Positions 1-4,916 of a stretch of 5,862 nucleotides of DNA are shown here, one piece after another; positions within the stretch are counted from its first letter, which is position 1; each line of letters begins with the position of its first letter. Both the position numbers and the translations under genes were made by a program. Source of the DNA: an uncultured Haemophilus sp. (GTDB taxonomy: Bacteria; Pseudomonadota; Gammaproteobacteria; Enterobacterales; Pasteurellaceae). Location: NCBI GenBank assembly GCA_902481695.1, contig CABSXY010000123.1, forward strand, positions 1-5,862, in the 5' to 3' direction. The notes beneath the pieces are model-generated. The model did not search any database. It saw only the letters and a program-made list of their open reading frames with translations, and was not told the origin of the DNA.

Positions 1-363
1 ACCACGCACTGCAGCGAGCGCCTGCGCCATAAAACGACCACCAAAGTCTTTAAATGCTAAAGTTGGACCGTGGAATAATTCAAGGGCATAAATATTGTCT
101 TCCACTTTTTCTAACGGTGCAGGAAAAGTAAATGCATTTTTTACCATCGCATCCAAAGTGGCTTTCGGCAATTCTTCACCGATTAAGGCGCCAAGAATTT
201 TTTGGCTACGTTCAACCAATGGTAAAGCTAATAATTCATCAATATTGGTTAAAGCGGGGATCGTTTCTGGAAAGAACAAACCTTGATCTTTGCCAAGTCC
301 TTGACGTACTGCCTGAGCAAAATTTACTTGTTCTTCAGGGTGTTTGATGTTGTACAAATTCAT
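1..363 (-). CDS. thrC: Threonine synthase, N-terminal 121 residues (partial)
   Basis: ThrC is a cytosolic PLP enzyme that converts O-phosphohomoserine to threonine, the last step of the pathway. The ATG is at 363-361 and the frame is open to the window edge, so the C-terminal two thirds are missing because of the window and not a mutation. The start MNLYNIKHPEEQVNFAQ is typical of the proteobacterial protein. The stretch LELFHGPTLAFKDFGGRF (about residues 92-109) is the PLP-binding motif, with K105 as the expected Schiff-base lysine (K107 in E. coli). Upstream, ACGGAT, about 5 nt before the ATG, is a weak ribosome binding site. The gene is last in thrABC but lies 77 nt after thrB, much more than the almost touching arrangement in E. 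coli, and that gap contains a hairpin. The identity is secure. Confidence 0.96.
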   Translation of the reverse strand, partial: MNLYNIKHPEEQVNFAQAVRQGLGKDQGLFFPETIPALTNIDELLALPLVERSQKILGALIGEELPKATLDAMVKNAFTFPAPLEKVEDNIYALELFHGPTLAFKDFGGRFMAQALAAVRG

Positions 364-376
364 TGTATATCCGTTA

Positions 377-382
377 ATTATA
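377..382 (-). promoter_or_regulatory. Possible -10 box in front of thrC
   Basis: The minus strand reads TATAAT, a perfect sigma-70 -10 hexamer, 13 nt before the thrC ATG. The hexamer at the right distance upstream (GGAATA) does not resemble TTGACA, and a transcript from this box would begin only about 7 nt before the ATG and would lack most of the ribosome binding site. In AT-rich DNA such a hexamer can arise by chance, so this is a weak candidate. Confidence 0.15.
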
Positions 383-401
383 GAGTTTTAATAAAATATT
401 A

Positions 402-427
402 TTCCCCTCTTAATAAGAAGAGGGGAA
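402..427 (-). terminator. Hairpin between thrB and thrC, possible partial terminator
   Basis: Arms 402-411 (TTCCCCTCTT) and 418-427 (AAGAGGGGAA) form a perfect 10-bp stem with a 6-nt loop, 13 nt after the thrB stop. In the direction of transcription the stem is followed by AATAATATTTTATT, which is U-rich but interrupted, so it is a poor intrinsic terminator by the usual rule. It could reduce transcription into thrC, mark an RNA processing site, or protect the 3' end of a thrAB message. The stem is plainly visible; its role is inference. Confidence 0.5.
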
Positions 428-440
428 AATGATTGACTGC

Positions 441-1385
441 TTAACCTAGCTCTCTCGCGCCATCATTATCGACCTTACAAACATGAACAAAACCTTCATT
501 GTTTTGTAAATAATGATTTTCTAAATAAGTCGCCAGTTTTGTTGCCGTTTGTAAATCGGGTGCGATGGAGAAAATCGTTGGTCCAGAACCTGAAATTCCC
601 GTCGCTAATGCGCCTAAATCACGCGTAGCTTGTTTCACTTCAGCGAAGTTGGGTAATAAAGCCTCACGATAAGGTTCTGCAATCACATCTTTCATCATCA
701 TTGCTGCAAGATTTTCTTGATGTGTGTGACATGCGTGCACAAAGCCACCTAAATGACGACCATGAGAAATCACATCTTGACGCGTGTAGCTTTTCGGTAA
801 AATTGCACGTGCTTCAGCAGTTGAAACCTCAATGCCTGGGTAAGCTAAGACCCAATACCAATTATCAAAAAATGGCAGTTTTTGGCAAATGTTACCAAGG
901 GATTGTACCATAAATTGTACACCGCCTAAGTAACAAGGTGCCACATTATCATAATGGATAGAACCTGAAATACGACCTTCTAGCTCCCCCATCATTTCTA
1001 ACAATTCCATTTTTGAGAATGGTTCATCGTGGAATTTATTTAATGCCACTAATGCAGCCACGATAGAGCACGCACTTGAGCCCAATCCCGAACCAATCGG
1101 CATATTTTTCTCAAGGGTCAAACGCAATGGTTTGACTCTCACATTGCGTAATTTTAATTGCTCACTAAACAGCACATAGGCCTGATACACGATATTTTTT
1201 TGCGGCTCTTTTGGCAATTTACGCACAAAATAACCCGCACTTTCGAGTTCAAAACCACTTGGAATAGACTCAATCTGTACGACATCACCTAATAATGAAC
1301 CATCAATCGGTGAAATGGCTGCGCCTAATGTGTCAAACCCTACACTAATATTGGCACTTGATGCTGGAGCATAAATTCTTAACAT
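441..1385 (-). CDS. thrB: Homoserine kinase
   Basis: ThrB transfers the gamma-phosphate of ATP to homoserine, giving O-phosphohomoserine for ThrC. The protein has 314 residues, close to the 310 of E. coli ThrB. It has the layout of a GHMP-family kinase: an N-terminal substrate region (YAPASSANISVGFDTLGAA, from residue 5), the glycine/serine-rich ATP loop PIGSGLGSSAC (residues 96-106), the central SGSIHYDNVAPCYLGG (140-155), and the C-terminal motif GISGSGPTIFS (263-273). The end DNDGARELG resembles the enterobacterial C-terminus. The ATG at 1385-1383 is supported by AAGGAC a few bases upstream. The gap to the thrA stop is only 12 nt and contains this ribosome binding site, which fits tight co-transcription. 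No key residue looks missing. Confidence 0.98.
   Translation of the reverse strand: MLRIYAPASSANISVGFDTLGAAISPIDGSLLGDVVQIESIPSGFELESAGYFVRKLPKEPQKNIVYQAYVLFSEQLKLRNVRVKPLRLTLEKNMPIGSGLGSSACSIVAALVALNKFHDEPFSKMELLEMMGELEGRISGSIHYDNVAPCYLGGVQFMVQSLGNICQKLPFFDNWYWVLAYPGIEVSTAEARAILPKSYTRQDVISHGRHLGGFVHACHTHQENLAAMMMKDVIAEPYREALLPNFAEVKQATRDLGALATGISGSGPTIFSIAPDLQTATKLATYLENHYLQNNEGFVHVCKVDNDGARELG
1234..1242 (-). repeat. Degenerate uptake signal sequence inside thrB
   Basis: The plus strand reads CCCGCACTT, one mismatch from the reverse complement (ACCGCACTT) of the Haemophilus uptake core. The flank is good: AAAAT lies at 1227-1231, the place where the extended consensus has its A/T tract, and a further T follows the core. 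It is probably a decayed or constrained uptake site in coding sequence; chance is not excluded. Confidence 0.35.
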
Positions 1386-1397
1386 GTTATGTCCTTT

Positions 1398-3845
1398 TTA
1401 GTGGTGTAATGTTCTTAAAATATCAGCAAAGATGCCAGCAGCAGTCACTGCGTTACCTGCGCCATAACCACGTAATAACAACGGAATTGGTTGGTAATAA
1501 CGGGTATAGAATGCAAGGGCATTTTCACCGTCTTTTACCTTGTACAATGGATTATTTTGATCCACGGCGATGATTGAGACTTTGCAGTGACCATCTTTAA
1601 TTTGACCTACGTAACGCAATACTTTGCCTTCTGCTTTCGCGGCTTCAACGCGTGCTTTAAATTCCGCGTCTAACTGTGGCAACATTGCCATAAATTCATC
1701 GGCTGATTTACCTTCAGAGAAGCCTTTCGGTAACACACCTTCCACTTCCACATCGGAAAGCTCAAGTTCTAGACCCGCTTCACGCGCTAAAATAAGCAAT
1801 TTACGTGCCACATCTTGCCCCGATAAATCATCACGAGGATCGGGCTCTGTAAAGCCTTTTTCACGTGCAAGTGCGGTCACTTCTGAAAGAGAAAGTCCTT
1901 CTTCTAATTTACCGAAGATGAAAGAAAGTGAGCCTGATAAAATGCCTTCAAAATACTCAAGCTCATCCCCTGCTGCCAATAAATTCTGTAAGTTTTCGAT
2001 AACCGGTAAGCCTGCGCCTACGTTAGTTTCGTATAGGAATTTATGTTGGCTCGCTTGTGCATTGCGACGTAATTCGTGGTAATAGGCTAATTCACGGGTA
2101 TTCGCTTTTTTATTTGGGGTTACCACATGGAAGCCTTCTTTTAACGCGCGCGCATAAAGTCCTGCGACTGATTCCGCCGTTGTACAATCTACAAAGACAG
2201 GGTTCACCACGTGATGTAATTTAATGAAAGATAACAACACATCAAAATCAGAAGGTTGGGTTGCATTTTCAAGGTCTGCTTTCCAATTATCTAAATTCAA
2301 TCCGTTTTCATTCAAAAGCATTTTGGTTGAATTCGCTAAGGCACAAACTCGGATTTCAATGTCCTTCTTTGCGAGGTATTCTTTTTGGCGTTTAATTTGT
2401 TCAATTAACTCACCACCAACGCCACCAACGCCGACTAGAAACATATCAACAACTTTTTTGTTATTAAAAAGAGCTTGGTGAGTTGCTTTCACGGCTTCAA
2501 TCGCTTTATTTTGTGCGACAACTGCTGAAATTGAACGCTCAGAAGAACCTTGTGCAATTGCTACTAAGCTAATATTCGCTTGCGCTAAGGCAGAGAAGAA
2601 ACGAGCTGCGATACCTTTAGCTTGTTTCATGCCATCACCCACGACCGAGATAATAGACAGCTCTTTTGCAACTTCAATCGGTTCTAATTCATGGGCTTTT
2701 AATTCTGCAGCAAACTCTTGTTCTAAGATTGCTTTCGCGGCATCCGCTGATTTCACTGGCACACAGAAACTAATGCTGTATTCAGAAGAAGATTGAGTGA
2801 TTAAAATAACTGAAATACCCGCTTTTGACATCGCTGAAAATACACGCGCAGCCATCCCCACCATGCCTTGCATACCAGGGCCTGAAACATTAAACATTGC
2901 CACGTTGTCAAGGTTAGTAATCCCTTTCACTTGTAAACCTTCAGATTTCACATGACCATCGATTATTGAACCAGGTGCAGATGAATTACCGGTGTTTTTA
3001 ATCACACAAGGGATTTGTTTTGGTAATAATGGACCAATTGTACGTGGATGGATCACTTTCGCACCAAAATAAGAAAGCTCCATCGCTTCACGGTAAGAAA
3101 GGCTTGGTAATAAACGAGCATCTGGCACTAAACGTGGGTCACACGTATAAACGCCATCCACATCAGTCCAAATTTCACAAACAGATGCATCTAAACAAGC
3201 GGCTAAACAAGCGGCTGAATAATCAGAACCGTTACGGCCTAATAACACTAATTCACCTTTATCATTACATGCGGTAAAACCAGCCATTAGAACCACTTTA
3301 TCTTTACCGATACTTTTTGCATCAACGCGTTTTGTCGATTCATCAATATCAACTGAAGATTCTAAGTAACCACCCTGTGCTAATAATTGCTTAACAGGAT
3401 CAACAATGTGAACACTATATCCACGCGCTTCAAACCACGCTTTCATCATGGCAATCGATAATTTTTCACCACGGCAGTCGATGGTTGCTTTAACTTTATC
3501 TTCTACTTTTCCAGCTTGGCGGATTTCTTCTAATAAACCTTTAATTTGGGCAAATTCTGCATCAATGAGGGCTTTGGTGCCAGCAAGATCAAATTTATTA
3601 TTTTCAGCGTGTAAACCATTAATGATGTTATAGAAAATCTCAATGGCTTCGTTAAAGTGGGTATCAGTAGGTTGGTTTAATGCGGCTTTTTCAGAGAGGG
3701 CAACAAGATGGTTAGTAATTTTTGCTGGAGCAGATAAGACACCGGCAGCCTGCTCTTCCAAATGAGCTTTTTCGATTAATTGAGCCGCTTGCGAGAAACG
3801 CTCAGGGTTGGCTAATGAAGTGCCACCAAATTTTAATACGCGCAT
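1398..3845 (-). CDS. thrA: Bifunctional aspartokinase I / homoserine dehydrogenase I
   Basis: The enzyme catalyses the first step (aspartate to aspartyl phosphate) and the third step (aspartate semialdehyde to homoserine) of threonine synthesis. It has 815 residues against 820 in E. coli. The order is: aspartokinase with KFGGTS (5-10), SAPAKITNH (38-46), CRGEK (124-128), GRNGSDYSAA (203-212) and WTDVDGVYTCDPR (226-238); two ACT-type regulatory segments at about 306-362 (ending QSSSEYSISFCV) and 397-443 (QGSSERSISAVV); then homoserine dehydrogenase with the nucleotide-binding GVGGVGG (472-478), VTPNKKANT (575-583), NVGAGLPVIENL (608-619) and EPDPRDDLSGQDVARKL (667-683). Both regulatory segments are present, so threonine feedback inhibition is expected. 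The ATG at 3845-3843 has GAGGA 7 nt upstream and lies 35 nt after the attenuator. The thrB start follows the stop by 12 nt. Confidence 0.99.
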   Translation of the reverse strand: MRVLKFGGTSLANPERFSQAAQLIEKAHLEEQAAGVLSAPAKITNHLVALSEKAALNQPTDTHFNEAIEIFYNIINGLHAENNKFDLAGTKALIDAEFAQIKGLLEEIRQAGKVEDKVKATIDCRGEKLSIAMMKAWFEARGYSVHIVDPVKQLLAQGGYLESSVDIDESTKRVDAKSIGKDKVVLMAGFTACNDKGELVLLGRNGSDYSAACLAACLDASVCEIWTDVDGVYTCDPRLVPDARLLPSLSYREAMELSYFGAKVIHPRTIGPLLPKQIPCVIKNTGNSSAPGSIIDGHVKSEGLQVKGITNLDNVAMFNVSGPGMQGMVGMAARVFSAMSKAGISVILITQSSSEYSISFCVPVKSADAAKAILEQEFAAELKAHELEPIEVAKELSIISVVGDGMKQAKGIAARFFSALAQANISLVAIAQGSSERSISAVVAQNKAIEAVKATHQALFNNKKVVDMFLVGVGGVGGELIEQIKRQKEYLAKKDIEIRVCALANSTKMLLNENGLNLDNWKADLENATQPSDFDVLLSFIKLHHVVNPVFVDCTTAESVAGLYARALKEGFHVVTPNKKANTRELAYYHELRRNAQASQHKFLYETNVGAGLPVIENLQNLLAAGDELEYFEGILSGSLSFIFGKLEEGLSLSEVTALAREKGFTEPDPRDDLSGQDVARKLLILAREAGLELELSDVEVEGVLPKGFSEGKSADEFMAMLPQLDAEFKARVEAAKAEGKVLRYVGQIKDGHCKVSIIAVDQNNPLYKVKDGENALAFYTRYYQPIPLLLRGYGAGNAVTAAGIFADILRTLHH
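1869..1877 (+). repeat. DNA uptake signal sequence (perfect core) inside thrA
   Basis: The plus strand reads AAGTGCGGT, the exact 9-bp core recognised during natural transformation in Haemophilus and related Pasteurellaceae. The flank (CACTTCT) does not match the extended AT-rich consensus. On the thrA strand the site encodes part of EVTALAR in the homoserine dehydrogenase domain. The 14-bp stretch AAGTGCGGTCACTT at 1869-1882 recurs exactly in yggS. Confidence 0.8.
3191..3214 (-). repeat. 12-bp tandem duplicate within thrA coding sequence
   Basis: CTAAACAAGCGG occurs twice head to tail (3191-3202 and 3203-3214, plus strand). On the coding strand it corresponds to a repeated Ala-Ala-Cys-Leu in the kinase domain (residues 211-218, AACLAACL). 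E. coli ThrA has AAVLAACL at the same place with no length difference, so this looks like codon-level convergence of an existing peptide repeat and not a recent insertion. Confidence 0.6.
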
Positions 3846-3880
3846 GATAATATCCTCAGATGTTGTGATTTTTAAATACT

Positions 3881-3912
3881 AAAAAACCCGCACTAGACTG
3901 AATGCGGGTTTT
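3881..3912 (-). terminator. thr operon attenuator (intrinsic terminator)
   Basis: In the direction of transcription the leader reads AAAACCCGCA, a 10-nt loop, TGCGGGTTTT, then a run totalling six T. The arms at 3903-3912 and 3883-3892 are perfectly complementary, with a GC core ACCCGCA/TGCGGGT, which is a textbook intrinsic terminator. It lies between thrL (21 nt after its stop) and thrA (35 nt before its start), the position of the E. coli thr attenuator. It should form when threonyl- and isoleucyl-tRNA are plentiful and stop transcription before thrA. Confidence 0.95.
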
Positions 3913-3942
3913 CTTGATCCTGTTTGTTACGCACTAACCCGC
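3904..3942 (-). promoter_or_regulatory. Antiterminator pairing of the thr leader
   Basis: On the minus strand GCGGGTT (3942-3936) is fully complementary to AACCCGC (3910-3904), which is the 5' arm of the terminator. The two structures are therefore mutually exclusive. The first arm covers the last codons of thrL and part of its TAG stop, so a ribosome that reaches the stop masks it and lets the terminator form, whereas a ribosome stalled earlier on Thr or Ile codons leaves it free. A second small hairpin, CCATTA/TAATGG with a 7-nt loop (3962-3944), sits just upstream inside thrL. The pairings are seen directly; the mechanism is inferred from the E. coli thr operon. Confidence 0.8.
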
Positions 3943-4005
3943 CCCATTAATTGTCGTAATGGTCATAATAATGGTGGTAATCGTGAAAGTGCGGTTATTT
4001 TTCAT
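3934..4005 (-). CDS. thrL: thr operon leader peptide
   Basis: This is a 23-codon ORF with ATG at 4005-4003 and TAG at 3936-3934. The peptide starts MKNNRTFTITT and ends TTINGAG. It contains seven Thr (6, 8, 10, 11, 15, 17, 18) and five Ile (9, 12, 13, 16, 19), so 12 of 23 codons are regulatory. The E. coli ThrL peptide is 21 residues with the same composition and the same end, NGAG. AAGG 10 nt before the ATG is a plausible ribosome binding site. Translation speed through the Thr/Ile codons should decide between the terminator and the antiterminator just downstream. The peptide itself probably has no other job. The N-terminal N-R-T-F differs from E. coli because the codons overlap an uptake signal sequence. 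The gene is short enough to be missed by automatic annotation. Confidence 0.95.
   Translation of the reverse strand: MKNNRTFTITTIIMTITTINGAG
3987..3995 (+). repeat. DNA uptake signal sequence (perfect core, good flank) inside thrL
   Basis: The plus strand reads AAAGTGCGGTTATTTTT at 3986-4002. It contains the exact core AAGTGCGGT and matches the extended Haemophilus consensus (AAAGTGCGGTNRATTTT) at all but one position. It lies wholly within the thrL coding region and encodes, on the other strand, parts of Asn-Arg-Thr-Phe. It is the best-flanked uptake site in the window. Confidence 0.9.
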
Positions 4006-4037
4006 TGTGTTTTAACCTTGAAAAAAAGATGTGTTTA

Positions 4038-4066
4038 GAAATACCGAAAAAGCGCATGCTTGTCAA
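4038..4066 (-). promoter_or_regulatory. Probable thr operon promoter
   Basis: The minus strand has a perfect -35 hexamer TTGACA (4066-4061), then a 17-nt spacer, then TATTTC (4043-4038), which keeps only the TAT of the -10 consensus. The start of transcription would fall near 4031, about 26 nt before thrL. The spacing and consensus -35 favour a sigma-70 promoter, with the weak -10 as the main doubt. Confidence 0.6.
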
Positions 4067-4092
4067 ACACAAAATCAAAAAAATGAAGATTT

Positions 4093-4122
4093 TTTCTAAA
4101 AATCATCGCTTTGGTGTAGAAT
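4093..4122 (+). promoter_or_regulatory. Possible yggS promoter
   Basis: TAGAAT (4117-4122) matches the sigma-70 -10 consensus at five of six positions and lies 33 nt before the yggS ATG. No good -35 is present at 16-18 nt; the best nearby hexamers (TTCTAA, TTTCTA) match at three positions. Transcription would begin near 4129 and diverge from the thr promoter. Confidence 0.4.
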
Positions 4123-4143
4123 GAAGAGAGTTTCACATTGGTC

Positions 4144-4150
4144 AGGAAGG
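4144..4150 (+). promoter_or_regulatory. Ribosome binding site fixing the yggS start
   Basis: AGGAAGG ends 5 nt before the ATG at 4156. It selects that ATG over the in-frame TTG at 4138, which would add six residues and would place this purine-rich site inside the gene. Confidence 0.8.
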
Positions 4151-4155
4151 GAATT

Positions 4156-4860
4156 ATGACAATTCAACAAGCACTCAAAACCATCCATCAAAAAATCCAA
4201 GATGCCACTCAACTCGCTCACCGCCCAGAAAGTGCGGTCACTTTATTAGCAGTTTCTAAAACGAAACCCAATGAAGCGATTTTAGAAGCCTATCAAGCCG
4301 GACAAAAAGCATTTGGGGAGAACTACGTTCAAGAAGGCGTAGATAAAATTCAGTATTTTGAAGCACAGAATATTCAGCTTGAATGGCATTTTATTGGCCC
4401 ATTGCAATCCAATAAAACGCGTCTTGTGGCTGAGCATTTTGATTGGATGCAAACGCTAGAACGTGCAAAAATTGCTGATCGTTTAAATGAACAACGCCCT
4501 GCCAATAAAGCTCCGCTGAATGTTTTAATTCAAATTAATATCAGTGATGAGGCCAGTAAATCAGGTATCCAACCGAATGAAATGATTGAGCTTGCAAAAC
4601 ACATTGAAAATCTACCGCACTTACGTTTACGTGGATTAATGGCTATCCCTGCTCCAACAGACAATATTGCAGAACAAGAAGCGGCTTTTAGCCAAATGGA
4701 ACAATTATTTGAGCAATTAAAAGTCGCTTTCCCTCATCAACAAATTGATACGCTTTCAATGGGAATGACCGATGATATGCAAAGTGCCATAAAATGCGGT
4801 TCAACTATGGTGCGTATTGGTACAGCCATTTTTGGGGCAAGAGATTATTCGAAAAAATAA
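4156..4860 (+). CDS. yggS: YggS-family pyridoxal phosphate homeostasis protein (PLPBP)
   Basis: This is a 234-residue cytosolic protein of the YggS/PROSC/YBL036C family, the size of E. coli YggS (234). The family binds PLP on a single-domain fold resembling the N-terminal barrel of alanine racemase. It has no proven enzymatic activity and affects vitamin B6 and amino/keto acid balance. Visible motifs are LLAVSKTKP (residues 30-38) with K35 as the PLP lysine, FGENYVQE (53-60), WHFIGPLQSNK (77-87), and SMGMTDDMQSAI (201-212) followed by STMVRIGTAIFG (216-227), which form the phosphate-binding end. The ATG at 4156 is supported by AGGAAGG. The gene stands alone between a divergent thr promoter and a terminator, so it is probably monocistronic. 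The link to threonine genes may be positional only, although threonine synthase is itself a PLP enzyme. Confidence 0.97.
   Translation: MTIQQALKTIHQKIQDATQLAHRPESAVTLLAVSKTKPNEAILEAYQAGQKAFGENYVQEGVDKIQYFEAQNIQLEWHFIGPLQSNKTRLVAEHFDWMQTLERAKIADRLNEQRPANKAPLNVLIQINISDEASKSGIQPNEMIELAKHIENLPHLRLRGLMAIPAPTDNIAEQEAAFSQMEQLFEQLKVAFPHQQIDTLSMGMTDDMQSAIKCGSTMVRIGTAIFGARDYSKK
4230..4238 (+). repeat. DNA uptake signal sequence (perfect core) inside yggS
   Basis: The plus strand reads AAGTGCGGT preceded by a further A, encoding Glu-Ser-Ala-Val in YggS residues 25-28. The downstream flank CACTTTA fits the extended consensus only partly. The 14-bp stretch AAGTGCGGTCACTT at 4230-4243 is identical to that in thrA at 1869-1882. 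Confidence 0.8.
4792..4800 (+). repeat. One-mismatch uptake core in yggS
   Basis: AAATGCGGT differs from AAGTGCGGT at one base. It lies in codons for the strongly conserved Lys-Cys-Gly-Ser, so the protein may constrain it; chance is a good alternative. Confidence 0.2.
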
Positions 4861-4872
4861 TGAATAGAAAAT

Positions 4873-4904
4873 AAAAAAGCGGTCAACATTGACCGCTCTT
4901 TTTT
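4873..4904. terminator. Bidirectional terminator between yggS and murA
   Basis: AGCGGTCA (4878-4885) and TGACCGCT (4890-4897) form an 8-bp stem with a 4-nt loop. On the plus strand it is followed by CTTTTTT and ends yggS, 17 nt after its stop. On the minus strand it is followed by six T and ends murA. The right arm with its flank reads ACCGCTCTT, one mismatch from the reversed uptake core, as often seen in Haemophilus terminators built from paired uptake sequences. Confidence 0.92.
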
Positions 4905-4916
4905 ATCTGGATTTAA

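Noticed and set aside
95..347. Two short plus-strand ORFs opposite thrC
   Set aside because: They overlap each other and lie antisense to clear threonine synthase coding sequence; nothing suggests that they are translated.
1624..2082. 152-codon plus-strand ORF opposite thrA
   Set aside because: It is antisense to highly conserved homoserine dehydrogenase sequence, is Ser/Pro-rich as shadow frames often are, and has no convincing ribosome binding site or known motif.
3020..3277. 85-codon plus-strand ORF opposite thrA with a Lys/Asn-rich repeat
   Set aside because: The repeat LNKRLNKRLNNQ reflects the 12-bp tandem duplicate of thrA read in another frame, not an independent protein.
4054..4059. 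GCATGC palindrome in the thr promoter spacer
   Set aside because: Six-base palindromes are common, and there is no wider symmetry to suggest an operator.
4088..4104. AT-only hairpin GATTTTT/AAAAATC upstream of yggS
   Set aside because: It has only one G-C pair, a 3-nt loop, and sits before the presumed promoter; too weak to be called a terminator or operator.
4138..4155. Upstream TTG start for yggS adding six residues
   Set aside because: It has no ribosome binding site of its own, would put AGGAAGG inside the gene, and the ATG at 4156 gives the standard family length.
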